Shown here: positions 27,172-36,577 of the stretch, piece by piece | Position numbering within the stretch: the first letter of the stretch is position 1 | How the letters are laid out: every line of letters starts with the position of its first letter | Source: Thalassospira indica | GTDB lineage: Bacteria > Pseudomonadota > Alphaproteobacteria > Rhodospirillales > Thalassospiraceae | DNA: 64,000 nucleotides | Direction: 5' to 3' | NCBI RefSeq assembly: GCF_003403095.1 | Contig: NZ_CP031555.1 | Span: forward strand, 3,116,501 to 3,180,500 | Program-made: the position numbers and the translations under genes | Notes under the pieces: generated by a model | What the model was told of the DNA's origin: nothing | Seen by the model: the letters and a program-made list of their open reading frames with translations, nothing else | Databases searched by the model: none

Positions 27172-28494
27172 TTAGGATTTGCCTCCGATAGATGCACGAC
27201 CGACACAGGAATAGCTGAAACCGTTTTCAGCCATCTCGTTCGGATCGTAAACGTTACGCAGATCAACGACGATCGGGTGTTTCAGCGCGTCCTTGATGCG
27301 ATCAAGGTCCATACCGCGGAATTCGTTCCACTCGGTCAGAACCACCATTGCATCAGCGCCTTCGACCGTATCGTAAGCGTTGTCGCAATAGGAAATGCCA
27401 TCAAGAAGCTTCTTGGCTTCTTCCATGGCTTCGGGGTCGTAGGCCTTGACACTCGCCCCTGCCGCGATCAGGGCAGGAACGATGTCAAGGCTCGGTGCAT
27501 CGCGCATGTCATCGGTATTGGGTTTGAAAGCCAGACCAAGAATCCCGATGGTCTTGCCCGCAACAGAGCCACCGCATGCCGCGATCACGCGATCTGCCAT
27601 CGCCTTTTTACGCTTGGCGTTGACATCAACAACCGTCTCGATGATGCGAAGCGGGCTGTTATATTCCTGTGCGGTGCGCACGAGTGCGATGGTATCTTTC
27701 GGGAAGCAGGACCCGCCATAGCCCGGACCGGGATGCAGGAACTTCTTGCCAATACGGCCATCAAGACCGATGCCGCGCGCAACATCATGGACATCCGCAC
27801 CGACCTTTTCACAAAGATCGGCAATTTCATTGATGAAGGTGATCTTGGCAGCAAGGAAGGTGTTGGCCGCATATTTGATCATTTCCGACGTTTCACGGGT
27901 GGTGAAGACAATCGGGGTTTCGATCAGATACAGCGGACGATACAGATCTGACATCACTTCGCGGGCGCGCTCGTCACTGGTGCCGATGACGACGCGGTCC
28001 GGGCGCATGAAATCGCCAATCGCCGATCCTTCGCGCAGGAATTCCGGGTTGGAGACCACTGCAAATTCAGCATCCGGCCGCTTTTCACGAATGATGCGTT
28101 CGACCTCACGACCGGTTCCGACCGGAACCGTCGATTTGGTAACGATGACGGTGAAGCCGTCCATGGCTTCGGCGATTTCCTCGGCCGCGGCATAAACGTA
28201 ACTCAGGTCAGCATGCCCATCGCCGCGACGGGTCGGTGTGCCCACGGCAATAAAGACAGCGTCCGCATCCTTGACCCCTTCCTTGAGGTCGGTGGTAAAG
28301 GTCAGGCGGCCTGCCTTGACGTTATTTTCGACCAGAACATCCAGACCGGGCTCGTAGATTGGCATGATACCGTCTTCGAGACGGGCGATTTTTTCCACAT
28401 CCTTATCGACACAAACAACGTCCGTACCGAACTCGGAAAAGCAGGCACCGGAGACAAGTCCAACATATCCGGTACCGATCATAGCTACGCGCAT
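27172..28494 (-). CDS. ugd: UDP-glucose 6-dehydrogenase
   Basis: Oxidises UDP-glucose to UDP-glucuronate with two NAD. 440 residues. It starts MRVAMIGTGYVGLVSGACFSEFG (Rossmann GxGxxG). The catalytic cysteine lies in PGYGGSCFPKD (about residue 261). The central SNPEFLREGSAIGDFMRPDRVVIG and C-terminal UDP-binding domain (LGLAFKPNTDDMRDAPS) are complete. It is flanked by galU upstream (80-base gap) and the hexomutase downstream. The product probably feeds capsule/exopolysaccharide or LPS uronates. Confidence 0.97.
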   Translation of the reverse strand: MRVAMIGTGYVGLVSGACFSEFGTDVVCVDKDVEKIARLEDGIMPIYEPGLDVLVENNVKAGRLTFTTDLKEGVKDADAVFIAVGTPTRRGDGHADLSYVYAAAEEIAEAMDGFTVIVTKSTVPVGTGREVERIIREKRPDAEFAVVSNPEFLREGSAIGDFMRPDRVVIGTSDERAREVMSDLYRPLYLIETPIVFTTRETSEMIKYAANTFLAAKITFINEIADLCEKVGADVHDVARGIGLDGRIGKKFLHPGPGYGGSCFPKDTIALVRTAQEYNSPLRIIETVVDVNAKRKKAMADRVIAACGGSVAGKTIGILGLAFKPNTDDMRDAPSLDIVPALIAAGASVKAYDPEAMEEAKKLLDGISYCDNAYDTVEGADAMVVLTEWNEFRGMDLDRIKDALKHPIVVDLRNVYDPNEMAENGFSYSCVGRASIGGKS

Positions 28495-28574
28495 GGAGGT
28501 TTTATCCTGGTAAGTAAATCCCGACCGGAACAGATCACATCGCTATTCCGGTCGGACATTGTTGACATGAATGG

Positions 28575-29462
28575 TTATTGAGCCGCTTCGCCTTCGGCGA
28601 ATTCGTGAATAAGCTTGCGGACATCGTCGCGCATATCTTCACGGGCAAGGGCAAATGACATGGTGGCTTTCAGGAAGCCGATCTTGTTGCCGCAATCAAA
28701 ACGACGGCCTTCGAAATTATAGCCATAGAACGGCACCTTGCCAATCATTGCGGCCAGCGCATCGGTCAGCTGGATTTCATTACCAGCGCCGCGCGGGATG
28801 TTTTCAAGCACTTCGAAAATGCCGGGATCAAGGATGTAACGCCCGATGGCGGACAAGGTCGACGGGGCTTCTTCGGGTTTTGGTTTTTCAACCATGCCGC
28901 ATGCACTGACAAGGCGGCCATTGGTGCCTTCGATTTCCAGCACACCATAACGGTGAACTTCCTCGCGCGGGACATCCATGACGGCAACCATGTTACCGCC
29001 CGTACGGCCATAACTGTCGACCATCTGCTTCATGCAGGGGACTTTTGACTGGATAAGGTCATCTGCGAGCAACACGACAAACGGCTCGTCACCGACCAGC
29101 GACTTGGCGCACAGAACAGCGTGCCCGAGGCCAAGCGGGTTGCCCTGACGGGTATAGGTCACACGACCGTTTTCCGGGATCATTTCAAGCGCTTTGGACA
29201 ATGCTTCTTCCTTGCCGCGCTCGGTCAGGATCGCTTCCAGCTCGGCAGAGCGATCAAAATGGTCCTCAATCGCAGTTTTGCCGCGACCGGTCACAAAAAT
29301 GAATTCTTCGATACCGGCCGCAATGGCTTCTTCGACAGCGTATTGAATAAGCGGCTTGTCAACGACGGGCAGCATTTCTTTTGGCATTGCCTTGGTGGCG
29401 GGCAAAAAACGGGTTCCCATGCCTGCGACCGGAAAAACTGCCTTCTTGATTCTTTTTGACAT
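28575..29462 (-). CDS. galU: UTP--glucose-1-phosphate uridylyltransferase
   Basis: Makes UDP-glucose. 295 residues, the usual GalU length. The nucleotide loop is FPVAGMGTRFLPATKAMPKEMLPVVDKPLIQ. The ADD motif of the active site is in VLLADDLI, with VEKPKPEEAPS and GAGNEIQLTDAL following. First gene of the galU-ugd-hexomutase group. Confidence 0.97.
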   Translation of the reverse strand: MSKRIKKAVFPVAGMGTRFLPATKAMPKEMLPVVDKPLIQYAVEEAIAAGIEEFIFVTGRGKTAIEDHFDRSAELEAILTERGKEEALSKALEMIPENGRVTYTRQGNPLGLGHAVLCAKSLVGDEPFVVLLADDLIQSKVPCMKQMVDSYGRTGGNMVAVMDVPREEVHRYGVLEIEGTNGRLVSACGMVEKPKPEEAPSTLSAIGRYILDPGIFEVLENIPRGAGNEIQLTDALAAMIGKVPFYGYNFEGRRFDCGNKIGFLKATMSFALAREDMRDDVRKLIHEFAEGEAAQ

Positions 29463-29575
29463 TCAATACTTTCCTTTTTCAACCGCTGCACGCCAGTCCG
29501 TATTGGAATTGCCCGCATATATGCTTCTGCCACAATTCCAGAACACGGATCAAGCAAGCGCACGTATTATTGACG

Positions 29576-30406
29576 CTAATCTTTACATAGCCGTAACAAA
29601 AGGCTTCGCGCGGCATTGATCTTTGAGGCCAGATAGTCCGATCCACCATGATCCGGGTGGACCGCCTTGATCTGCTTTTTATAGGCCCGGTTGATTTCCT
29701 CGCGGGTGGCATTATCCGCCACACCCAGGATTTCTCGGGCCTCTTTCGCTGTCATGCCTGACGCACTTGAACTCCTTTTGCCACCTTGGCCTTGCTCGTT
29801 ATGGTTGCGGTCGCTTCCTCCGTTTTGTGCTCCGTCTTCGCCGTGATCTTTCTGGCGCCAGCTTTGCCATCCCGCGCAATCGGGACGGCGTTCAAGATAG
29901 GATTCCAGAACCGCCCGGCTTTGGTCGGTTGCACTGCAACAGTCAACATAAAGCGACTGAAGGTCGTCAAGTCCCAAGCTGTCAAGATCGGTCCCGGCAA
30001 AGGGACCGCTGACAACACCACCGCGCATTTGCCCGGTTTCAAGATCAAGCACCATATGCAGAAATTCAGTGCGAATTTCCGAACTTGATCCCGCACCGGA
30101 TGTGCGGTTGCCAAAACTTCCCGGCTGGGCGCGTTTTCGGGACGCTGCAAAGATCCTGCGAAAGATTGGCCACAGGAATCCAAGCTTCATCATCCGAAAC
30201 AAAAACGGCACAGTCGCGGCCAAAGCCGCGCCCATCGCGGCAATCTTGCCTGTGAGCAACAACCAGCCCGCAAGCATGATCAACACCAAGATGATCAGAA
30301 ATAAGACAATTTTACGGATTTCTTTGGGCTCGGCCTCTGTCATCCAGCGAATGAAGAAGCCAACCCCGATAAATGCTGCGATTCCGATCAAAAGCCACTG
30401 CATCAA
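29576..30406 (-). CDS. Membrane-anchored DnaJ-domain protein
   Basis: 276 residues. Two N-terminal membrane helices (about 3-20 and 32-70) are followed by a cytoplasmic region with a predicted alpha/beta segment EIRTEFLHMVLDLETGQMRG. A low-complexity Gly/Asn/Lys stretch precedes a C-terminal J domain (about 222-276) with MTAKEAREILGVADNATREEI and the canonical HPD in VHPDHGG. This layout resembles TIM14/Pam18-like and DjlA-like J proteins that recruit DnaK to the membrane. It overlaps the VWA-like gene by 4 bases, so the two are co-translated. The substrate is unknown. Confidence 0.85.
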   Translation of the reverse strand: MMQWLLIGIAAFIGVGFFIRWMTEAEPKEIRKIVLFLIILVLIMLAGWLLLTGKIAAMGAALAATVPFLFRMMKLGFLWPIFRRIFAASRKRAQPGSFGNRTSGAGSSSEIRTEFLHMVLDLETGQMRGGVVSGPFAGTDLDSLGLDDLQSLYVDCCSATDQSRAVLESYLERRPDCAGWQSWRQKDHGEDGAQNGGSDRNHNEQGQGGKRSSSASGMTAKEAREILGVADNATREEINRAYKKQIKAVHPDHGGSDYLASKINAARSLLLRLCKD

Positions 30407-31125
30407 CGCGGCTTTCGCAATTGATGACCAAGCCTGAGTACTTCCTCGGACCCGGTTTTCTTTTGATAGATCGAAAGTCCGGACTGCCCGCCCACGGCAT
30501 AGCTTGCCACTGCGCCCAGCAAATCACGGAGCTTGCCTGCTGCACTGGCATCAAACTGCATGAAGGCACCGCCGGTTATCCGCGCAATTTCGCCAAAGGC
30601 AAATGCCGCATCCCGGTCATGGCCTTCCTGAAACATGAATGCCTTTACCCCCTTAAGCGCCAGTTTCCCGGCAATCGGGGCCAGATGATCTGGATTTTCC
30701 TCGATACAGTCGCCGACATAAATCAAGGCATCGATTTTTTTATCACCTGCTTCACGTTCGACATGGGCCAGAACCCGTTCGATCTGTGTATGCCCGGCAC
30801 GGCAGGTGACCTTGGTGATATAGTCGCGAAATGATTTGGCATTGCGGCACCAGCCACTTGATTTGCATTCCGAAAGCCCGCGAAAGAACACAAGCTGCAC
30901 ATCAAGGGCGCCGACACCGTCGACCGCTTCGAACATTTCCGCCTGAATTTCAGCCGCGCTGTCCCAGCTTGGCTGGCGGCTGGCGGTTGCATCCATGGCA
31001 AAAATCAACCGCCCCTGTGCCGGCCCGGATGATGGCGCGTGTACCGCCATCTGCCGCGCCTTGCCCAGGAAGTCTGCCACTTCATTGGCGTCGGATGTCT
31101 CTGGAATGATGTCTTTGCGCGTCAA
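30403..31125 (-). CDS. VWA-like domain protein
   Basis: 240 residues, cytoplasmic, no signal. RLIFAMDATASRQPSWDSA resembles the first strand of a von Willebrand A domain, with DATAS in place of the MIDAS DxSxS. Later segments LDVQLVFFRG, DALIYVGDCIEENPDHL (a second acidic MIDAS-like position) and FAFGEIARITGGAFMQFDA fit the Rossmann-like VWA order. It is translationally coupled (4-base overlap) to a membrane J-domain protein, with the mipZ gene just upstream. Co-occurrence suggests a chaperone-linked function, but the role is not known. Confidence 0.75.
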   Translation of the reverse strand: MTRKDIIPETSDANEVADFLGKARQMAVHAPSSGPAQGRLIFAMDATASRQPSWDSAAEIQAEMFEAVDGVGALDVQLVFFRGLSECKSSGWCRNAKSFRDYITKVTCRAGHTQIERVLAHVEREAGDKKIDALIYVGDCIEENPDHLAPIAGKLALKGVKAFMFQEGHDRDAAFAFGEIARITGGAFMQFDASAAGKLRDLLGAVASYAVGGQSGLSIYQKKTGSEEVLRLGHQLRKPR

Positions 31126-31192
31126 GGAGACCTGCCTGCTTCATATTCCGGTTGGACAATTTGTCATCCTACAAGATATAGGCCGGATGCAG

Positions 31193-32092
31193 TCAGATCG
31201 GCAACTCCTCGCCGTCGGCCGGTTTGAAGCCGATCACTTCCAGAAGCGATCTGACTTCCTGACGGGCGGCCATGTGCGACATGCTCATCGGGATACCGAC
31301 ACCCTTTTCACGCAGATCAAGCAACGTCAGACCTTTGAGGAAAAGTTCGCGGTAAATCACGCGTTCGCCAAAGCCCGGCGCCTGACGGAAACGGATGCGA
31401 TCTGCCAACTTGTCAACGATTTCGGCAATGTCTCGTTTGTTACGCGCATCAAGGTGTGAAAGACGGTTACGCATGACGATCCAGTCAATCGTGCCGCCAT
31501 CAATCGCCGCCCGACGTTTGCGCGCATCCCAGACCATCTCGGCATAGATGCTGGGCCCCTTGATATCAAGGCTGTCCGGATCAATCCGGGCCAGCATATC
31601 AAGGTCGATAAAGCTGTCATTGATCGGGGTAATTAGCGTATCGGCACAGGCATGGGCCAAACGCGAAAGATAATTGTCACTGCCCGGGCAATCCATGACG
31701 ATGAAATTGCATCCGATCACCATTTCACCAAGTGCGGTCGTGAAGCGTTCGCGCTCGTCCAGCTTGGCTTGGTTGGCGTCAGGCAATTCGCTGCGATAAA
31801 TCGGCCGATGATCGGGCACCGGAAGCTTAAGGCCCTTGCGGTCGTTAAAGGCGTTCCGGTTTTCGACATAGCGTGTCAGCGTCCCCTGACGGGCGTCGAT
31901 ATCAAGCGATCCGACCTTGAACCCCATCTTCATCAGGGAAACGATCAGATGCATCGCCGTTGTCGATTTGCCTGACCCGCCCTTTTCATTGCCGATCACG
32001 ATTACATGGGCGCGATTGGACGGCGGTTGTTTGTCCGTTGCCGTCTGCTGGCCCGCGCTGTCCCCGTTCGCGCCGGTCTGTTGCACCGTCAT
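31193..32092 (-). CDS. mipZ: MipZ-like division-plane positioning ATPase
   Basis: A ParA/MinD-superfamily ATPase that in Caulobacter forms a bipolar gradient from ParB and inhibits FtsZ away from midcell. The ATG at 32092 has GGAG 9 bases upstream (299 residues); the frame extends to 32170. A deviant Walker A in GNEKGGSGKSTT and SLDIDARQGTLTRYVENR (switch region with MipZ-type DxRQ) mark the subfamily. FIVMDCPGSDNYL is the Walker B strand. A disordered Gln/Asn-rich segment (1-25) precedes the P-loop domain. The function is inferred from family. Confidence 0.9.
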   Translation of the reverse strand: MTVQQTGANGDSAGQQTATDKQPPSNRAHVIVIGNEKGGSGKSTTAMHLIVSLMKMGFKVGSLDIDARQGTLTRYVENRNAFNDRKGLKLPVPDHRPIYRSELPDANQAKLDERERFTTALGEMVIGCNFIVMDCPGSDNYLSRLAHACADTLITPINDSFIDLDMLARIDPDSLDIKGPSIYAEMVWDARKRRAAIDGGTIDWIVMRNRLSHLDARNKRDIAEIVDKLADRIRFRQAPGFGERVIYRELFLKGLTLLDLREKGVGIPMSMSHMAARQEVRSLLEVIGFKPADGEELPI

Positions 32093-32301
32093 GATAAAAT
32101 GCTCCGTATCTTCAGGCTTTTTGACTTTGTCCCCAAGGCCAACCTCCCCAATGAGCCCGTTTGCACCCAAAAATCAAGGTAAAAGAGATCACGTTAACAG
32201 GCATCGGTTGACTGCCCCCTAGCCAATCTAGATGCACAAAGGTAAAGATAAGGGTAGCGCAATACAAAAATGCGCCTGAAAACATATAGAAAGGACGCAA
32301 T

Positions 32302-33321
32302 GTGAGGTATCGGGCGGCTTTGATCGGCAGCATGTTTGCAAGCCTTCTGGTGGCAACACCACAGATGGCCGTCGCACAGCAAACCGGCGGGTTCGAACAA
32401 ATCCCGCAAGACCAGAGCCCGGTTGTCTTTGCCTCAGACATCGAGGGTCAGAATAGCTTCCTGCGTCAGTATCGCGATAACAGTACGGTCTTTGTCGGCC
32501 GCTGGTATGCGCCGCGTTCGGTAAGCGAATCCCCTGCCGCTGCAAGCGATCTGTACCTTGAGACCGTCTATACGACCTCCGCGCCCGGTTTTCGGTTTAG
32601 CACCGCCATGGCGTCCGAGCAGTTGCTTGATATGTTTGACGCGCTTCGCGGCCGCACCAGCCTGAATGGTGCAAGCTTCGTGCAGGAAACCCGATATGGC
32701 CCGATTGCCCTGTCGCCCTTTACCCGCAACGGGTCGCAATGCGTTTCCTTTGTCGGGCAATGGGACCCGCAAACACCGGCCCAACGAGGCAGTCGCCTGC
32801 TGGGCTATTACTGCACCCCGACACAGGTTCAGGCCACACGTAGCAGCAGTGCGCCGCTCAGTGGTCTGCCAATGATTGATGCCCAGGAATTCGCCGCCGG
32901 ATTCTTTGGACGATTGAACATTGAGCTTGCGGAAAATTCGGCAATTGCCGCCACTGTTGTCGCACCAGCAGATGACACCCCGCTTCAGCAGCCAGAAGGC
33001 GAAACCACCCCGCCGCCGATTGATGGCATTGATATCATCACCAACTGGCAATCGGTGCGCGGAACCGGCACGCTGCGCTTTGATCAGCCATCTGGCGAAG
33101 GCACAATGATCCTTGATGATGACCAACGTCATTGCGAGGGCATCTGGCGCCATGAAGGCGGTGCCTATCAAAGTGATACGCTTCCGTTCGGAAGCTGGTA
33201 TGTCTATTGTAACGACAGCAGCTTTGCGCGCGGTATTTACACCAGCGAATCCCCGGCTGTTGTCACCGGTAATGGCAAGGACAACCAAGGACAGGCTGTC
33301 TATTTCCGCCAGGCAAACTAA
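32302..33321 (+). CDS. Exported hypothetical protein
   Basis: 339 residues, GTG start with AAGGA 7 bases before. The signal peptide is cleaved near AVA|QQT. I do not recognise a family. It has two cysteine-containing beta-rich parts: residues about 50-200 (FVQETRYGPIALSPFTRNGSQCVSFVGQWD, RGSRLLGYYCTP) and about 240-339 (GTLRFDQPSGEGTMILDDDQRHCEGIWRH, GSWYVYCNDSSFARGIYTS). The second is reminiscent of beta-barrel lipocalin-like or MORN-like sheet motifs. A Pro/Glu/Thr linker joins them. Divergent from mipZ. Probably periplasmic or outer-membrane associated. Confidence 0.7.
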   Translation: MRYRAALIGSMFASLLVATPQMAVAQQTGGFEQIPQDQSPVVFASDIEGQNSFLRQYRDNSTVFVGRWYAPRSVSESPAAASDLYLETVYTTSAPGFRFSTAMASEQLLDMFDALRGRTSLNGASFVQETRYGPIALSPFTRNGSQCVSFVGQWDPQTPAQRGSRLLGYYCTPTQVQATRSSSAPLSGLPMIDAQEFAAGFFGRLNIELAENSAIAATVVAPADDTPLQQPEGETTPPPIDGIDIITNWQSVRGTGTLRFDQPSGEGTMILDDDQRHCEGIWRHEGGAYQSDTLPFGSWYVYCNDSSFARGIYTSESPAVVTGNGKDNQGQAVYFRQAN

Positions 33322-33352
33322 ACCCACCACCCTAACCAAGATATACGTGATC

Positions 33353-34489
33353 ATGACTGCAGATATCCAAACCATCGTCATCGGGGCCGGCGTTGTCGGC
33401 CTGGCCTGTGCCCGTTCACTTGCCCGAACCGGCCGTGAGGTCCTGATCATTGAACAGCATGATGCGATTGGCACCGAAACCAGCGCACGCAACAGCGAAG
33501 TCATTCATGCCGGGATCTATTACCCGAAAGGCAGCCTGAAGGCCGAGCTTTGCGTCACCGGGCGCGAGATGCTGTATCGTTATTGCGAAGAAAACGGCAT
33601 CGAACACAAACGCACCGGCAAACTGATTGTCGCCACGGCCGAAGACCAAATGGCCGCACTGGCCGGGATCAAGGACAAGGCATATGAAAACGGTGTCACC
33701 GACCTTGTCTGGCTGTCCCGCGAAGAGGCCCTTGAACGCGAACCAGCCCTTCGTTGTGTCGGTGCCCTAGAAAGCCCGTCCACCGGTATTGTCGATAGCC
33801 ACCAGCTGATGGTCACCCTGCTGGGTGAGGCGGAGAACAACGGCGCAACACTTGCGATCAACACAAAGGTCACGGCCGTCAGTTTCGAAAACGGGCTTTA
33901 TACCATCAGCACCACCGATGCCGACGGCGAAGAAATGAGCCTGACCTGCGCGGAACTAATCGTTGCCGGTGGCCTGCATAGCCAGACACTGGGGCGGAAC
34001 TTTACCGGCCTGCCAAAGACATCTGTCCCGCCACAGCATTATGCGCGTGGCTGTTATTTTACGCTATCGGGCAAGGCACCATTTTCCACCCTTATCTATC
34101 CGGCCCCCGAACAGGCAGGCCTTGGCATTCACCTGACCCTTGATATGGGGGGGCAGGCACGCTTTGGCCCGGACGTGACATGGGTTGATGCACCAAACTA
34201 CGACGTCCCCGAAGAACGCCGGGCGGCCTTTGCCGAAGCCATCCGCAAATACTATCCCGATCTTGATGAAAGTGCGCTTCAGACCGGCTATGCCGGGGTG
34301 CGCCCGAAAATTCAGGCCCCGGGCGAAGCGGCGCGTGACTTCATGATTGCTGATGAAAATCAGTACGGGCTTAATGGTCTTGTAATGCTCTATGGTATTG
34401 AATCACCGGGTCTTACTGCGTCCCTTGCTATCGGCAACCGGGTGACCGAGTTGATCACACAGCAAGGCGCAATGAAGGCAGCATCATAA
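33353..34489 (+). CDS. FAD-dependent oxidoreductase, L-2-hydroxyglutarate oxidase-like
   Basis: A DAO-superfamily flavoprotein, 378 residues from the ATG at 33353; an open frame extends upstream inside the preceding gene. The FAD loop is VIGAGVVGLACARSLA, followed by ETSARNSEVIHAGIYYPKGSLKAELC, the segment typical of L2HG dehydrogenase/oxidase (LhgO-like) proteins. The C-terminal GYAGVRPKIQAPGEAARDFMIADE and YGIESPGLTASLAIG are also characteristic. The likely reaction is oxidation of L-2-hydroxyglutarate or a related hydroxy acid. It is 31 bases after the preceding gene and probably in one transcript with it. Confidence 0.88.
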   Translation: MTADIQTIVIGAGVVGLACARSLARTGREVLIIEQHDAIGTETSARNSEVIHAGIYYPKGSLKAELCVTGREMLYRYCEENGIEHKRTGKLIVATAEDQMAALAGIKDKAYENGVTDLVWLSREEALEREPALRCVGALESPSTGIVDSHQLMVTLLGEAENNGATLAINTKVTAVSFENGLYTISTTDADGEEMSLTCAELIVAGGLHSQTLGRNFTGLPKTSVPPQHYARGCYFTLSGKAPFSTLIYPAPEQAGLGIHLTLDMGGQARFGPDVTWVDAPNYDVPEERRAAFAEAIRKYYPDLDESALQTGYAGVRPKIQAPGEAARDFMIADENQYGLNGLVMLYGIESPGLTASLAIGNRVTELITQQGAMKAAS

Positions 34490-34509
34490 GATCGCCCATA
34501 TCATCAGCG

Positions 34510-35700
34510 ATGGATAAAGGCATGGCCAAGCAACCTTACAGCACGTCAGGGCGGACCCGACAACCGGCGCAAAATGCGTCTGGCGGAAATGCCGCGCCCA
34601 AATCCATCTCGCGCCGACATTTCCTTGGCACCGGCGCGGCGGGATTTGGCGGGGCATTATTGGCATCCACACCGTTTGGCGCAATTGCACAGCAACTAGA
34701 ACCTTTTATCCCCGCCCCCAATAGCCTGACCGAGGGTCTCCCCGGACTAACCGACACCGGCAAGCCCGAAAAAGACTTCGTCGAGGAAATGCGCGATTAC
34801 GTCATCGCGATCAGCCGTTGGGCAAAAAGCTATCGCAGTGATTTTTCGATTATTGCGATGAATGGCCTGGAACTGACCGAGTTTCTTGAAAAAACCCTGT
34901 TTGCCACTCGTGGCGTTGCGGAACCGGCCAGAAACTACTTGCGTGCCCTTGACGGTATTTTGGTCGAAGCCCCGTTTTACGGCTTTGAGAAATACGGCGA
35001 ATCCACCAACGCCGAAGAGACAAAATATATTCTGGGCTATCTGGAACGGCTGAAACTTGAAGGCCTGCAATATCTTGCGGTCGACTACACCGAAAATCGA
35101 TCCGACATGGACAAGGCGCGCGCGCAGCTTCGGGGGCTGGATGCCCTTTATTACGCGGCCCCACCGCCGGGCATGCAGCTTTCATCCCTGGCAAAGGTTC
35201 CAAGCACACCTTTCGGGGCAAACCCGCATGTGATCGACAATATCCGCGAGGCAAAGAACTTTGCCCTGGTGCTTGATAGTTCGCCCTATGGCACCAAAGA
35301 CGCCTATGTCGATGCGCTGGTTGCAACCAACTATGACACGCTGATCATTGATCCGTTCCATCGCGGGACCATTCCGCTGACCTATGATGATATGAAGCGG
35401 CTTCGTTACAAGAAGACCGGAACACCACGGAACCTGATTTCGTATCTCAATATCGCGACGGCCGAGACATATCGTTATTACTGGCAAAGCGGATGGCGTG
35501 CCGGAAGTCCCGATTTCATCAGTGAAGGCAACCTGATGGCACGTTGGGGACAGGAAAACCACGTGCATTATTGGTCACGCGAATGGCAAAGCATCATCTT
35601 TGGCAGCGAAAACAGCTATCTTGGCAACATCATGAAGCTCGGCTTTGACGGTGTTCTGATGGCGGGTATTGATGAATATTCCTGGTGGCTTGACTACTAG
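34510..35700 (+). CDS. Tat-exported GH114/TM1410-like protein
   Basis: 396 residues. The N terminus carries a twin-arginine signal SRRHFLGTGAAGFGGALLAS and cleavage near AIA|QQL, so it is predicted to be exported folded. The body resembles the TM1410/GH114 (endo-alpha-1,4-polygalactosaminidase-like) TIM-barrel family: EGLQYLAVDYTENRSDMDKA, YDTLIIDPFHRG, RNLISYLNIATAETYRYYW and the C-terminal GFDGVLMAGIDEYSWW. Known GH114 proteins cleave galactosamine-containing polysaccharides. Substrate here is inference. A 163-bp gap follows, with no terminator seen. Confidence 0.78.
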   Translation: MDKGMAKQPYSTSGRTRQPAQNASGGNAAPKSISRRHFLGTGAAGFGGALLASTPFGAIAQQLEPFIPAPNSLTEGLPGLTDTGKPEKDFVEEMRDYVIAISRWAKSYRSDFSIIAMNGLELTEFLEKTLFATRGVAEPARNYLRALDGILVEAPFYGFEKYGESTNAEETKYILGYLERLKLEGLQYLAVDYTENRSDMDKARAQLRGLDALYYAAPPPGMQLSSLAKVPSTPFGANPHVIDNIREAKNFALVLDSSPYGTKDAYVDALVATNYDTLIIDPFHRGTIPLTYDDMKRLRYKKTGTPRNLISYLNIATAETYRYYWQSGWRAGSPDFISEGNLMARWGQENHVHYWSREWQSIIFGSENSYLGNIMKLGFDGVLMAGIDEYSWWLDY

Positions 35701-35864
35701 GCCGCGCAGACATTTCGCATTCCATCATCACAAACATATGACCCGAACCTGTACGTGATTACGCCAAGGACATTTGACGCAGCACCCCTGTTTGGGCAGT
35801 GTGGTGGGTGTCGAATGTCGGCAATTCAAAAACATAATCTGCATCGCGGCGCCAGGAGGCCCAT

Positions 35865-36464
35865 ATGTCCGAACCCATCATCCACTATTTCTTCGTGCAA
35901 TCACCGTGGTCTTTTTTCGGGTTTCGCCGCGTTGTCGAGATAGCCAAAAAACATGGCGTGGAAATTATCCATCAACCCTGCCGGGCAGCCGATGTCTGGG
36001 AACATGGCGGCGGCGTGCCCTTGGCAAAACGCCCGAAACCGCGTCAAGAATACCGACTTGTTGAACTGAAACGCTGGTCGGATTATCTCGGCTTTCCGAT
36101 CAATATGCATCCGACCCATTTCCCGGTCGATGAAACACTTGCCGCGCGCACCATCATCGCCGTTCAGGACGATGGCAAGGACGTCAGTACTTTGACTGAA
36201 ACCCTGATGGGGGATATCTGGTTGCGTGAACGTGATGTTTCGCTGCCCGCGACCGTACGCGAGGCCCTTATATCGAGTGGCCTTTCGACGGAATATCTCG
36301 AACATGCCGACCTGCCAGAGATCGCCAAAATCTATGACGAGAACTGCCTGTCCGCGCGGGATCGTAACATCTTTGGTGTGCCGACCTATTTCATCGGCAA
36401 CGAGATGTTCTGGGGGCAGGACCGCCTTGATTTTGTTGAACGAACGCTTCAACAGAACCCCTGA
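35865..36464 (+). CDS. 2-hydroxychromene-2-carboxylate isomerase-like (DsbA/GST-kappa fold)
   Basis: 199 residues, no signal peptide. It starts HYFFVQSPWSFFGFRRVVEIA, where the SPxSF segment is the glutathione-binding Ser region of HCCA isomerases. FGVPTYFIGNEMFWGQDRL is the cis-proline loop and C-terminal signature. AGGAGG lies just before the ATG. Known members use glutathione to isomerise naphthalene catabolites, but most genomic copies have unknown substrates. A paralogue is at 47.5 kb. Confidence 0.87.
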   Translation: MSEPIIHYFFVQSPWSFFGFRRVVEIAKKHGVEIIHQPCRAADVWEHGGGVPLAKRPKPRQEYRLVELKRWSDYLGFPINMHPTHFPVDETLAARTIIAVQDDGKDVSTLTETLMGDIWLRERDVSLPATVREALISSGLSTEYLEHADLPEIAKIYDENCLSARDRNIFGVPTYFIGNEMFWGQDRLDFVERTLQQNP

Positions 36465-36577
36465 TCAAGCGCGCCATAGCACCTTAAAAACCACCAAAAC
36501 AAAATATTATGCGGACACTTTTTCGCCTCTGGCACGTTAACCAGAGCAGCAGAAACAGTAAAAAAGCCCGCATTTAA

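Noticed and set aside
32370..32420. tRNA T-loop-like GGTTCGAA
   Set aside because: It lies inside the exported-protein reading frame and no cloverleaf could be drawn.
36527..36546. Sigma-54 promoter for gdhA (TGGCACG)
   Set aside because: The GG and GC dinucleotides are not 10 bases apart; the bases form a CTCTGG-N8-CCAGAG repeat instead.
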